The notes under the pieces: model-generated
Database searches by the model: none
What the model was told of the DNA's origin: nothing
The model's input: the letters and a program-made list of their open reading frames with translations, nothing else
Program-made: the position numbers and the translations under genes
In this document: in pieces, positions 53,849 to 63,785 of the stretch
Layout of the letters: each line of letters begins with the position of its first letter
Position numbering within the stretch: position 1 is the first letter of the stretch
Assembly (NCBI RefSeq): GCF_000153025.1
Contig: NZ_CH672434.1
Location: 119,003 to 183,002, forward strand
DNA from: Marinomonas sp. MED121
GTDB taxonomy: Bacteria > Pseudomonadota > Gammaproteobacteria > Pseudomonadales > Marinomonadaceae
Reading direction: 5' to 3'
DNA length: 64,000 bases

Positions 53849-55062
53849 TGAAAACGCCATTAGAACATATTCGAGTTTTGGATTTGAGCCGAGTATTGGC
53901 AGGCCCTTGGGCGTCACAATTGCTAGCTGATATGGGGGCGCATGTTATTAAAGTTGAGCGACCTAAAAAGGGTGATGATACTCGCTTTTGGGGACCTCCC
54001 TTTATTAAAGAGGCAAGTGCTGATCAGCCGCCACAAGCGGCGTACTTTCATTGTGCAAATCGTAATAAAGAGTCGATCGCCATTGATATCCGTACTAAAC
54101 AAGGTCAAGACGTTATTAAGTCTTTGATTGCCTGTTCTGATGTTCTGATTGAAAATTTTAAAGTCGGTGGGCTGGCTCAATATGGGTTAGATTATGAGAC
54201 TGTTCATCAGCTCAATCCTAGACTGGTTTATTGCTCTATCACTGGGTTTGGCCAAAGTGGCCCCAGTGCTCATAAAGCAGGTTACGATGCCATGATACAA
54301 GGAGAGGGTGGTTTAATGAGTCTGACAGGTGAACCAAATGGTGAACCAATGAAAGTTGGCGTTGCTCTAGTGGATGTGATGACGGGCCTCTACGCTTCAA
54401 ATGGAATACTCGCAGCGCTAATGGCGCGTCATACTACCCAATTGGGCCAGCATTTAGATATTGCTTTGTTAGATGTACAAATGGCGACATTAGCGAATCA
54501 AGGCATGAACTATCTTGCTAGTGGCGAAAACCCTAAACGACAGGGTAATGGTCACCCTAATATTGTTCCTTATCAAACCTTTGCAACACAGGATGGTAAT
54601 GTGATTTTAGCCATAGGCAATGATGAACAATTTGCCAAGTTTTGCACTCAAGCTAAGCTAGGTTCTCTACTCGACAATGATAGGTTTAAAACCAATGAAC
54701 AAAGGGTAATGCACAGGGATAAACTCATTCCTATTATTGCTGCCAGATTAGCTGAAGAAACAATGTCTTTCTGGATTGAATCCTTAGAGCAGGTTGCTGT
54801 GCCCTGTGGTGCGGTGAATACCCTTGATAAGGTCTTTGATCACCCTCAGTTAAAACATCGAAAAATGGTCAGAGAACTTCCTGATAAAAAAGGGGAAAAG
54901 TTTGCCAGTATCGTATCGCCTATTAATCTGTCATCAACGCCCCTTAGTTATAAAAGTGCACCGCCAGATTTAGGGCAAGATAGTAAGAAAATTTTGCAAC
55001 ACACTTTGGGTTTAGAGCAGGATGAGGTTCAAGCTCTGTTTGAATCTGGCGCAGTGAGTTAA
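53848..55062 (+). CDS. gcdG: Family III CoA-transferase, probably glutarate CoA-transferase GcdG
   Basis: 404 residues from the ATG that overlaps the gcdH stop. CaiB/BaiF family: VLDLSRVLAGPWASQLLADMG near the start, KRPKKGDD-type CoA loop, and the catalytic Asp (about residue 147) in KAGYDAMIQGEGG. Partnered with gcdH it would activate glutarate by taking CoA from succinyl-CoA. The symbol follows from context. Confidence 0.85.
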   Translation: MKTPLEHIRVLDLSRVLAGPWASQLLADMGAHVIKVERPKKGDDTRFWGPPFIKEASADQPPQAAYFHCANRNKESIAIDIRTKQGQDVIKSLIACSDVLIENFKVGGLAQYGLDYETVHQLNPRLVYCSITGFGQSGPSAHKAGYDAMIQGEGGLMSLTGEPNGEPMKVGVALVDVMTGLYASNGILAALMARHTTQLGQHLDIALLDVQMATLANQGMNYLASGENPKRQGNGHPNIVPYQTFATQDGNVILAIGNDEQFAKFCTQAKLGSLLDNDRFKTNEQRVMHRDKLIPIIAARLAEETMSFWIESLEQVAVPCGAVNTLDKVFDHPQLKHRKMVRELPDKKGEKFASIVSPINLSSTPLSYKSAPPDLGQDSKKILQHTLGLEQDEVQALFESGAVS

Positions 55063-55122
55063 TTCAAAAAACATCTGGCTAGCCTTTAAGGTGTGAGTTT
55101 AAAAGCTAGTCATAGCCCAAAA

Positions 55123-56148
55123 CTAGCTTAACCAAGGGCTAACGATATTTATGCTTTTAGTATCGAAGTCTATTTCGACCTGAGTGCCTATTGGCATGAT
55201 TAACATAGGGTGAGTATGACAAGCATCAAAGTCATAAAGAATCGGTAAAGGCTTATCTCCTAAGACTTCTAAAAGGTGATCAATAGGTTGTTTTTTGCTG
55301 CCCTTATCATCAAAAAGTTCATGTTTGCCTAAAATAATTGCTTTCACCTTATCGAATACGCCACACAGTTTTAAATGGTTAAATGACCTTTCTATTTGTG
55401 GGCTAGACAATAATGCATCTTCAATGAGAAGAATATCCCCTTGCTTTATCTCTGGCATTTAAGGGCTGCCCCAAATGCCCGATAACGTATTAAGGTTACC
55501 GCCAATTAGCCTACCTCTATATTTGCCTTTACCAAGAAAGTACCAATTATTTAAATTGAGCGCCTTTGCTTTGGTTTGAGACTCCCAGTCAATAAAGCTA
55601 TCTGTCCATCTAGTCGGCATCTTATAGTGATAAGGTAATTTCGGTGGCTGACATAATATTTCATCAAATGAATTAAAGGTTTCATCGACTAAGGGTGGGA
55701 ACTCACCAAAGGATGCGACCAAAGCGGGCCCATAAAACGTCACCAAACCGGTTTTTTCATAAATGCCTAATAAGAGTGCCGTAACGTCAGAATACCCCAT
55801 TATTATTTTAGGGTTCTTAATCAGTGCTGAGTAATCAATAAAGGGCAATATCGCATTGGCGTTGTAGCCCCCAATCGTGGAAATTATAGCCTTTACTTCT
55901 GGGTTACGAATTAACTCATTTAACTCTTCCGCTCTTGCTAGAGCATTTGCTGAACGGTAATAATCGCTTTTATTTGTTAGCTTTCCTGGTATGAGTGTAA
56001 AACCTTTGTTCTCAATGAACTTCTTTGCTCGCTCGAAGCGTTTTGGCGCAAAAACGGTGGCAGGTGAAGAAGGAGAGAAGAACGCGATTTTATCACCTAA
56101 CTTTAATTTTTCAGCTTTTAATGTTTTATTTTCTACTTTGCCTAACAT
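55123..56148 (-). pseudogene. LD-carboxypeptidase (S66, MccF/LdcA-like) split by an in-frame TAA
   Basis: One frame of about 341 residues with a TAA at 55459-55461. The upper part (229 residues) has IMGYSDVTALL with the nucleophile Ser of the S66 family. It ends at GGNLNTLSGIWGSP. The lower part resumes MPEIKQGDILLIEDAL and has the catalytic Glu (LLIED) and His (ACHTHPML) segments. Relatives read WGSPYMPEI here, so a Tyr codon (TAT/TAC) has become TAA. Catalytic residues are separated, so each piece alone should be inactive. Cytoplasmic enzyme for peptidoglycan tetrapeptides or peptide antibiotics. Confidence 0.9.
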
Positions 56149-56288
56149 TCATCTTCCTTGTTGAAATCAGTTATCTATGAGAATTGAATTAAAACCTAAT
56201 TTGTTTGTCTTTATAAGCGTTATAGAAGGACTATTTCTAATTAACTTTTTAACCAGAGTAAATAATAAAACACAGGAAAGGACATCCA

Positions 56289-57224
56289 ATGCAAAAAAGA
56301 CTGATATTTCTATGTTTAATAAAAAGTGTGTTTTTAAGCCAATTAACTTTTGCAGGTAAACTTGAAAATACCGCTTATACACTTGATCGTGATGATGGAT
56401 CTAGCATCACCTTTTATCTGAAAAAACTACCTAAACCAACTGAAAACTTACTCCTACTCATTCAAGGATCCGACTGTAATAGTGTTTATCACAACAACAC
56501 TATTAATAACGTTTTCTCTGCGAGTTTGAAGGATAAAGATGTATTAACCATAGAAAAATATGGCATTGATAAAAGCCTTAGTTGGAATACTGACAGCGAG
56601 CGTAACGACTGTCCACAAAACTACATAGATCAAGACTCTCCATCTCAAAGAGTAAAGGATATTCAGCAGGTTTTAGAGCATGTTATGGCCGCTAAGCAGT
56701 ATAAAAACTTGGTTGTTTTAGGTGGAAGTGAAGGGGCCTTGGTGGCGAATATGTTATCAGCTCAATTTGAGAAAGTGACTCATACTATTGCCATTAATGG
56801 TGGCGGAAGATGGTTTCTAGATGATGTTCTTTATAATATTGAACACACTTCGATGGATGGAAGTGATGAGTCACAGAAACAGGGTTTTATAGGTTTTACT
56901 CAACATATTTTAAATAGCCCTAAATTTGATCTAACTATGAGTGGTCATGGCTATCGCTGGTGGCGTGAAATGCTTGAAATAGATCAAACTGAGGCGATTA
57001 GGCAGATAGATAATCCTATATTAATTATTCAAACTGAAGATGACCAAAATGTGTCTCCAAAACTTGCCTTGCAACAAGCGCAAATTTTAATGGCAACCAA
57101 GGATAATATCTTATATAAAGCCTATCCAAATTTAGATCATGGTTTTAAACGAGCAAGCGGTGTTTCAGAAGCCCATCGTGTCGTTGGTGATATACAATCT
57201 TGGCTTAATCAAACTCTTGATTGA
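56289..57224 (+). CDS. Exported alpha/beta hydrolase-like protein
   Basis: 311 residues with signal peptide (MQKRLIFLCLIKSVFLSQLTFAG). Nucleophile elbow GGSEGALVANML near residue 149, acid region IIQTEDDQNVSP near residue 255, His in YPNLDHGFKRASG near residue 285. Full catalytic triad pattern. Sequence differs from the hydrolase at 46895, so it is not a close duplicate. Periplasmic; substrate unknown. Confidence 0.8.
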   Translation: MQKRLIFLCLIKSVFLSQLTFAGKLENTAYTLDRDDGSSITFYLKKLPKPTENLLLLIQGSDCNSVYHNNTINNVFSASLKDKDVLTIEKYGIDKSLSWNTDSERNDCPQNYIDQDSPSQRVKDIQQVLEHVMAAKQYKNLVVLGGSEGALVANMLSAQFEKVTHTIAINGGGRWFLDDVLYNIEHTSMDGSDESQKQGFIGFTQHILNSPKFDLTMSGHGYRWWREMLEIDQTEAIRQIDNPILIIQTEDDQNVSPKLALQQAQILMATKDNILYKAYPNLDHGFKRASGVSEAHRVVGDIQSWLNQTLD

Positions 57225-57252
57225 ATAAAAGCAGTTGTAAACAAATTTAAGG

Positions 57253-57825
57253 ATGAAGGAAGTGAAAGAAGGTAAGGCGTTTTTAGAGTCTAAAAGACTG
57301 AAACTAAGGCAATGGCAAGAAAGTGATTTAGTCGCTTTTGCCAAACTCAATAGCGACCCTAAAGTCATGGAATTCTTTCCAAACCCATTAGACAGAGCGC
57401 AAAGTGATAAGCTGGCAGAAGGTTTAAAGGCAAATATTAGCGAAAATGGCTATGGCTTTTGGGCACTTGAATTAATAGAGAGTCATACCTTTATCGGCTT
57501 TGTTGGATTAAATAAAGTAGAAATTGGAACAGGTATTCCTCGTGCTCCTATGGTTGAGATAGGTTGGCGTTTAGATGCAAATCATTGGGGCAAAGGCTAT
57601 GCACCAGAAGCGGCGAAATTAGCACTAGCATATGCTTTTAGAGAGCTAAAACTAGATGAGGTATATTCCTTTACCAGTCTATTAAATGAACCCTCTCAAA
57701 GAGTGATGCAAAAGATAGGTATGCAAAATACGAATCAAGATTTTGACCATGAAAAGTTAGAAGAAGGCCACAGGTTAAGACGCCATTGCCTATATAAAAT
57801 AACGGCTGAAGATTGGCAAAAATAA
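57253..57825 (+). CDS. GNAT family N-acetyltransferase, RimJ/RimL type
   Basis: 190 residues. N-terminal block ESKRLKLRQWQESDLVAFAKLNSDPKVMEFFP and acetyl-CoA loop IGWRLDANHWGKGYAPEAAKLAL near residue 105. The closing part SFTSLLNEPSQRVMQKIGM is standard for the RimJ/RimL group, which acetylates protein N-termini or small molecules. It starts 28 bases after the hydrolase stop, so the two are probably co-transcribed. Confidence 0.88.
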   Translation: MKEVKEGKAFLESKRLKLRQWQESDLVAFAKLNSDPKVMEFFPNPLDRAQSDKLAEGLKANISENGYGFWALELIESHTFIGFVGLNKVEIGTGIPRAPMVEIGWRLDANHWGKGYAPEAAKLALAYAFRELKLDEVYSFTSLLNEPSQRVMQKIGMQNTNQDFDHEKLEEGHRLRRHCLYKITAEDWQK

Positions 57826-57944
57826 TGGTTATTCTTCTTAGTGTTATAGGTAGCGTATTTGAAATAGGGAAAAATTAGTAAATTAAAACAGCAACTTGCC
57901 ATCCTTGTGCTAGCCTTAGTTGAATCGATTGCTAGGGGATGTTG

Positions 57945-59333
57945 ATGAAGTACCTATCTTTAGTTTTTATGCTCTTTTTTTCTTGGCCACTTTTTGCTCA
58001 AACTCATGACATATTAGACTTAACACAATCCTGGGTTGGATATACCGCTCTTGGGATATTTGCTTGTGCTTATGTTTTTGTCATTTTTGAGGAGCAATTA
58101 GGCTTACGAAAATCGAAACCTGTGTTAATTGCAGCAGGTTTAATTTGGATACTATTGGCTTATGTGTACAAGGTATCGGGTAAATCCGATCATATTGAAG
58201 ATGCCATTCGGCATAATTTCTTAGAATACACTGAGCTATTTTTCTTTTTATTGGTGGCAATGACTTATATAAACGCCATGTTAGAAAGAGGTGTCTTTGC
58301 TCAACTTCGTAATTGGCTTATAAATAAAGGTTATTCTTATCGTTCTTTATTTTGGGTCACGGGTATTCTCTCGTTTTTTATATCTCCAGTCGCGGATAAC
58401 CTAACTACGGCTTTAATAATGTGTGCTGTGGTGATGGCGGTCGGAGAAGGCCACAGTAAATTTATTGGCGTAGCTTGCGTTAATATTGTGGTTGCTGCAA
58501 ATGCTGGTGGAGCCTTTAGTCCATTTGGCGACATAACGACACTTATGGTGTGGCAAAAAGGCGTGATTGCCTTCACTGGTTTTTTTGATCTCTTTATCCC
58601 GTCACTTGTTAACTACCTAGTGCCCGCCTTTATTATGCAATTTGCAATTGCTAAAGGCTGTCCTATGTCTTCCGTTACCAGTGAAAAGGTGATGAAGTTT
58701 GGAGGTGGTACAACGGTATTATTATTCCTTCTGACCATCTTAACGGCCATTTGCTTACATAGTTACCTTCATATTCCGCCCGTATTTGGCATGATGTTAG
58801 GCCTTGGTTATTTAAAACTATTCAGTTTTTACTTAATGCGTAAATCGAGTCAATGGACCCAGCAAACTGATAACCCACCTGGCTCAGAAAATGATCCCTA
58901 TAACTTTGATGTATTTGATAAAATTGCCCAATCAGAGTGGGACACGCTATTCTTTTTTTACGGCATTATTCTCGCTGTCGGTGGTTTAGGATTAATCGGC
59001 TATTTAAGTCTTACTTCGACCTTTTTATATGGTGAACTGGGCGCAACTCAGGCCAATATCTTAGTCGGGATACTGTCGGCGATTGTCGATAATATTCCTG
59101 TCATGTTTGCTGTGTTAACCATGGCGCCAGAGATGTCATACAGCCAATGGCAGTTAGTCACTTTGACCGCTGGGGTAGGTGGTAGTTTATTATCCATAGG
59201 GTCCGCAGCTGGGGTGGCTTTAATGGGGCAGGCGAGAGGTCAATATACCTTTTACTCTCATTTAAAATGGACACCTGTCATTGCCCTAGGCTATGGGGCC
59301 AGTATTTATTGCCATTTAATGATAAATGGATAA
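57945..59333 (+). CDS. nhaD: Na+/H+ antiporter NhaD
   Basis: 462 residues from the ATG with AGGGG upstream; an ATG two codons earlier is possible. Signal-like N-terminus, about twelve helices, and the NhaD hallmarks VADNLTTALIMCAVVMAVG near residue 148 and VNIVVAANAGGAFSPFGDITTLMVWQKG near residue 182. Near the end SAIVDNIPVMFAVLTM appears. It expels Na+ in exchange for protons in the inner membrane, a fitting gene for a marine bacterium. Confidence 0.93.
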   Translation: MKYLSLVFMLFFSWPLFAQTHDILDLTQSWVGYTALGIFACAYVFVIFEEQLGLRKSKPVLIAAGLIWILLAYVYKVSGKSDHIEDAIRHNFLEYTELFFFLLVAMTYINAMLERGVFAQLRNWLINKGYSYRSLFWVTGILSFFISPVADNLTTALIMCAVVMAVGEGHSKFIGVACVNIVVAANAGGAFSPFGDITTLMVWQKGVIAFTGFFDLFIPSLVNYLVPAFIMQFAIAKGCPMSSVTSEKVMKFGGGTTVLLFLLTILTAICLHSYLHIPPVFGMMLGLGYLKLFSFYLMRKSSQWTQQTDNPPGSENDPYNFDVFDKIAQSEWDTLFFFYGIILAVGGLGLIGYLSLTSTFLYGELGATQANILVGILSAIVDNIPVMFAVLTMAPEMSYSQWQLVTLTAGVGGSLLSIGSAAGVALMGQARGQYTFYSHLKWTPVIALGYGASIYCHLMING

Positions 59334-59357
59334 AACCCAAATAGTGGGGCTTTATCC
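59328..59357. terminator. Terminator between nhaD and the chemoreceptor gene
   Basis: GGATAAAACCC, 7-base loop, GGGGCTTTATCC. The nhaD stop codon is in the stem. The T-tail is weak, but the location between convergent genes supports it. Confidence 0.5.
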
Positions 59358-59373
59358 AAAGGTTTAAGTATTT

Positions 59374-61269
59374 TTAGACTTTAAAACGCATGACAAGCTT
59401 GTTTAATTCATTGGATAGTCCCGTTAATTCCTGGCTACTATCGGAAAGACCATTTGCCATATCAAGGCTAGCATCAACAGAGCTTTGAATCTCGGTTGCA
59501 TTGCGGCTAATTTCATTCACCGCAATAAGTTGTTGTTCAGTCGCAACAGCAACTTGATGATTGGTTTCGTTCATTGACACAATTTGTTCGGCTATTTTGT
59601 TAAGCGAAGCGGTTGATTGCTGAACAGACTCAGCACCTTCAACGGCTTTAGTTCGGCCATTTTGAGAGGCTTTCAAGGCTTTACTAGCCTCAGATTGTAA
59701 TTGGTTAATCATATCTTGGATTTCATCCGTTGATTGCGCTGTTCTTTGTGCAAGTGCACGCACTTCGTCAGCCACAACGGCAAAGCCTCGACCTTGTTCT
59801 CCAGCGCGCGCTGATTCAATGGCGGCATTTAATGCAAGTAGGTTCGTTTGTTCTGAGATGTTTCGGATGACTTCTAAGATACTGCCAATTTGATCTGTCT
59901 TTTTCGCTAACTCTGAGACAGTTTGGTTAATTTGATCACTTTCATCGGCTAAATTTTCAATAATGTTTTTAGCTTCAGAAGCAAGCTTTAACCCTTCGTT
60001 GACTTCAGTGTTAACCTGGCTGGCCGCTTCTGCTGCTTGAGAGGCATTGTTTGATACTTCGCGTACCGTTGCTTCCATTTCTGTAATTGCTGAGACGACT
60101 TGAAGAGTGCGATCACTTTGTAACTTAGCGTCTTTACGGACTCTATCAGATGTTGCAGAAATGCCTTGTGACGCTTGATTTAACTTATCACTGTCTTGCA
60201 TGACCTGTTTAACAAGGTATTGAATCATTTGTACAAAGTTATTAAAACCTTTACCTATATTGGCAATCTCTAAAGCGCCATTAGTATTCAGCCTATGGCT
60301 AAGGTCGCCATCACCTTCTCCTATCTCTTTAAGATTATCTGCAACTGTGCCTAATTGGAAAACCAGCTTAGCAGCAATGATTGAAGCGACAAGGGCACTA
60401 ATGACACTTAAAATAATGCCTAACACCAATAAAATTTGTCCCATATTTGTGACGGGACCATAAATAGAATCGTTAGGGATTTCAGCAATGAGATACCAGC
60501 CCATTGATGGTAAGTAATGACTAGCAATAACGCTATGGCCATTATCTAGGATGTTAAGTTGTGACCCTTGCTGCAGCAAAGCGGTGCTCGTTTGAGTATC
60601 GTAAAGCGTATTAAGCTTAGCTGTCTCGAGTAGCTGCTTGTTTTTATGCACTTTAACTTTGCCGTTCTCATCAACGAGGTAAACAAAACCTGTGTTACCA
60701 ATTTTAAAGTTTTCTAGGTAGTTCGTCATATGATCGAGTTTCATACCAAAGCCAGCTAAACCTCGACCATTTAAATTTTGGTAGTTGGTAAATAAGATAA
60801 CACTATTGCCATCTTCACTCGTGCTGATATTCATGTTTGACTCTTTACCTGATTGGGTAAAGTTAAAGAACCAATCATCTTTGCCTGGTTTTAAGGTCCT
60901 TAAAAAACCGTTTTGATCCCAGTACTTACCTGTTTCTCGATCGGCCCAAGAAGCCACTTCTAAACCAAACTGCTGTTTTATATCTTGAAGAAGATTTACG
61001 AGATGTTGTTCTTCTTGTTTTGGATAATCCTTTTTAACCCAATTTAGAATAAAACGATTGTTTGCTAATGTTTTTGCAGTGGCTTTTAAAAGCTCAATTT
61101 CACCATCGATTTCACTTTTTATTTGGGCCACCTGAGCAGGAATTTCTGACGTCATTACCCTGTTTAGTAACACACTTTTTGCTTGATAAAAGCTAAGCAG
61201 CCCCATGGTTGTTGTTGTGATAATTACAGCAATCACAAAAGCTAAAATGAGCCTAAGTTTTAACGTCAT
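59374..61269 (-). CDS. Methyl-accepting chemotaxis protein with Cache sensor domain
   Basis: 631 residues. First helix at about residues 7-28, then a large dCache-like periplasmic sensor (residues 33-275, with [20 protein letters not shown] and [12 protein letters not shown]). Second helix at about 278-300, a HAMP domain, and the cytoplasmic signalling hairpin with its conserved tip [33 protein letters not shown]. No C-terminal NWETF-type pentapeptide. Detects an unknown small ligand, with amino acids or organic acids common for Cache receptors, and signals to CheA. Confidence 0.92.
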   Translation of the reverse strand: MTLKLRLILAFVIAVIITTTTMGLLSFYQAKSVLLNRVMTSEIPAQVAQIKSEIDGEIELLKATAKTLANNRFILNWVKKDYPKQEEQHLVNLLQDIKQQFGLEVASWADRETGKYWDQNGFLRTLKPGKDDWFFNFTQSGKESNMNISTSEDGNSVILFTNYQNLNGRGLAGFGMKLDHMTNYLENFKIGNTGFVYLVDENGKVKVHKNKQLLETAKLNTLYDTQTSTALLQQGSQLNILDNGHSVIASHYLPSMGWYLIAEIPNDSIYGPVTNMGQILLVLGIILSVISALVASIIAAKLVFQLGTVADNLKEIGEGDGDLSHRLNTNGALEIANIGKGFNNFVQMIQYLVKQVMQDSDKLNQASQGISATSDRVRKDAKLQSDRTLQVVSAITEMEATVREVSNNASQAAEAASQVNTEVNEGLKLASEAKNIIENLADESDQINQTVSELAKKTDQIGSILEVIRNISEQTNLLALNAAIESARAGEQGRGFAVVADEVRALAQRTAQSTDEIQDMINQLQSEASKALKASQNGRTKAVEGAESVQQSTASLNKIAEQIVSMNETNHQVAVATEQQLIAVNEISRNATEIQSSVDASLDMANGLSDSSQELTGLSNELNKLVMRFKV

Positions 61270-61981
61270 AATGTACTCCTAGCAATAAAGAGGCCGACCA
61301 TATTTATTAACATAAGGAATCAGGTTTTGATTTAGGTCATTGAAAATTATGGTGGGTGAGAAATAAAAGCTTAGCGAGTATGAAGAATTAAAACAATCTG
61401 ACCGAGTGGTCATATATATTGCTGGCCTCTTGTTTCTTTCAGCGAAAATCATAACTTAGTTAGTAATATCAATTGCTTAGTTTGTTTATTAGGAAAAAGT
61501 AATGAAATGTAAAAGAATTGATAAAGAAAACTAGTTAAAGAATTCTTTTTTCATTTCTGTGCTAAAAAACGTTAATCGTGCCAGTTGCTGTTGGCTAGAT
61601 TAGGTTTGCTAGATAGTAATTATTTTAGAAATTAACTTATTAAGATGAATATACGGACTAAAAATTTTGTTAATGCATAACCAGTTTATGAGCTTTTTAC
61701 CTTCGAAATTGAACATTTATTGAGCTTATTAACTAGTGAATCTGATTCAGTAGTAATTAAAAAAAGTGTCTTTTAGAGTAAATGTCAGCTTTTTTTGATG
61801 ACTTTGTCAGTTTGTTGTGATTTGGATGTTGCAATTAATTAACCCTTTAAGGGTATAAATGGAGATTGATTGAGTGATCAGAAAAGCTAACTAAGCGAAT
61901 GTTTCTTATTGCTTCAGGGCTCAAAAAGTCATGAAAACAATAGGAATCAATTATTCAAACCAGATGGATAGGTAGTATCAA
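61270..61981. other. Long intergenic region between chemoreceptor and peptidase genes
   Basis: About 710 bases, AT-rich, no credible gene. Contains the divergent promoters of both neighbours. The palindrome ACCCTTTAAGGGT at 61842-61854, with TATAAA starting on its last base, may be an operator-promoter for the peptidase. Nothing else stands out. Confidence 0.4.
61842..61860 (+). promoter_or_regulatory. Possible promoter and operator of the peptidase gene
   Basis: ACCCTTTAAGGGT palindrome directly before TATAAAT, about 120 bases upstream of the peptidase start. A -35-like TTGCAA lies 19 bases upstream. Spacing is long, so this is tentative. Confidence 0.3.
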
Positions 61982-63526
61982 ATGACACTTAATAAAATAA
62001 CAGCTGCGATATGTACTTTACTGGCATGCAATCTCTATGCAGAAGAGAAACAGTCTTGGATTGTGACTGATGGAAGCAATGAGAAAACAGTGACTCAAAT
62101 GAAAATAATGGGCTCTGCTGCAAATATAGAAAATATATCGAGTACGAAAGGTGTAAACATTTATAAAATGAATAGCTCAGATGCAGCGACTTTTTCTAAA
62201 ATGTTACATGTGAATAATCATAGATGTGGTGGTTATACTAGCCATAATAGTCTTGAAGAAGCACAAGCAGCACTGGCTCAAGTGCAAGCCTCTGAAGCGG
62301 ATACTTTAATTGCAACAAGTTATAGCATTAATAATTCAGCAAACGTTACTCCTATGGTTAATGCGGTAAATGCATCAAACATTGCAATGACAATTGAGCA
62401 TCTATCTACTTCATATACTAACCGTTTTTATACAACAAGTTCAGGGTTAGAGTCAGCACAATGGATTCATGATAATTGGGCGTCTATAGCATCAAGTCGT
62501 AGCGATATCTCTGTTGAATATTTCGAACATTCAGGCTGGGGTCAGCCTTCTATTATTCTGACAATTAATGGTACTGACGACACTGATGAAGTGGTTGTAC
62601 TAGGTGCTCACATTGATTCGACTGTAGGTAGTTCAACCGGTGAAGGTACCTATGCGCCAGGTGCCGATGATGATGCTTCTGGTGTTGCTGTTTTAACAGA
62701 GGCCTTAACGGTTCTTGTCGATCAAGATTATCATCCGCAAAAAACCATTAAAATTATGGGTTATGCCGCCGAAGAGGTTGGCCTATTAGGTTCTGATGCC
62801 ATTGCCAAGGATTTTAAGAATCGTGATGTTAATGTCATCGGTGTTATGCAATTGGATATGACAAACTTCCATGGTTCATTTGAAGATATTACTATTTTCA
62901 CGGATTACACTAACAGTGCTCAAAATAGCTTTGTGGTTGACTTAATTGACACTTACCAAAATATTGAAGTGGGGTATTCAAGCTGTGGTTATGGTTGTTC
63001 TGACCATGCTTCTTGGTATCAGCAAGGTTATGCTGCATCCATGCCATTTGAAAGTAGCATGAGTGATATTAACCCTAATATTCATACAACACGGGATACC
63101 TTGGCGAATAGTGATGCCAATGCCACAACCTCTGTGCCTTTTACAAAGTTGGCTCTATCTTATATGGGAGAGCTCGCAAAAGGGAGTATCGGTGATAATC
63201 CAAACCCTGAAGAGCCTAGTGTAGAAACAATGAGCTTCTCTGGCAGTGTAAGCCGTAATGAAGATGATCAGTTAGGTTCTATTCCTGCTAAGGCCGGTAC
63301 CAATGTCACTATTGAAATGACAGGGTCAAATGATGCTGATCTATATGTGGCATTAGGTAGTCAGCCTTCAACCAGTAATTGGGATTGCCGCCCTTATGAA
63401 AGTGGCAGCGCTGAGTCTTGCTCTATTACGGTACCTGCTAATGGTACTGATCCTTATTTGATGGTGAGAGGCTATAGTGTGAGATCATCTAGTTATGATG
63501 TTACCGCTACTTATACGCCAGAATAA
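61982..63526 (+). CDS. M28 family aminopeptidase with C-terminal PPC domain
   Basis: 514 residues, signal peptide (MTLNKITAAICTLLACNLYA). Co-catalytic zinc site as in Vibrio proteolyticus aminopeptidase: His210 (GAHIDS), Asp229, Glu264 (general base, AAEEVG), Glu265, Asp292 and His368 (NIHTTRDTL). The expected disulfide (Cys335/Cys339) is also there. The region before residue 140 is a propeptide-like segment. Residues about 415-512 are a PPC domain (FSGSVSRNEDDQ, DLYVALGSQPS). Secreted leucyl-type aminopeptidase that releases N-terminal residues from peptides outside the cell. Confidence 0.93.
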   Translation: MTLNKITAAICTLLACNLYAEEKQSWIVTDGSNEKTVTQMKIMGSAANIENISSTKGVNIYKMNSSDAATFSKMLHVNNHRCGGYTSHNSLEEAQAALAQVQASEADTLIATSYSINNSANVTPMVNAVNASNIAMTIEHLSTSYTNRFYTTSSGLESAQWIHDNWASIASSRSDISVEYFEHSGWGQPSIILTINGTDDTDEVVVLGAHIDSTVGSSTGEGTYAPGADDDASGVAVLTEALTVLVDQDYHPQKTIKIMGYAAEEVGLLGSDAIAKDFKNRDVNVIGVMQLDMTNFHGSFEDITIFTDYTNSAQNSFVVDLIDTYQNIEVGYSSCGYGCSDHASWYQQGYAASMPFESSMSDINPNIHTTRDTLANSDANATTSVPFTKLALSYMGELAKGSIGDNPNPEEPSVETMSFSGSVSRNEDDQLGSIPAKAGTNVTIEMTGSNDADLYVALGSQPSTSNWDCRPYESGSAESCSITVPANGTDPYLMVRGYSVRSSSYDVTATYTPE

Positions 63527-63594
63527 CTTGACCTATTCGCATTGAGAGTTAGTTTTTTAAAGCAATAAAAGACTCCTATAAGCGAAAGTAAAAC

Positions 63595-63627
63595 AAAAGA
63601 GCACCTTACTTTGTAAGGTGCTCTTTT
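63595..63627. terminator. Rho-independent terminator after the peptidase gene
   Basis: AAAAGAGCACCTTAC, loop TTT, GTAAGGTGCTCTTTT: fifteen perfect pairs with a T tail, 69 bases after the stop codon. Confidence 0.9.
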
Positions 63628-63785
63628 GTTTAAGTTAAAAATACTTAGCAAAACCTGATAGTAAGTTCGGCAGAAAAGTGAATCGACTGATGTTTTGCTG
63701 AAGCAGGATAATTGAATTAGCTTGACCGAAGATGCAATTGCATGGAGACTTTCTGCAACAATATTTCACAATAGGAGCTTGCTTG

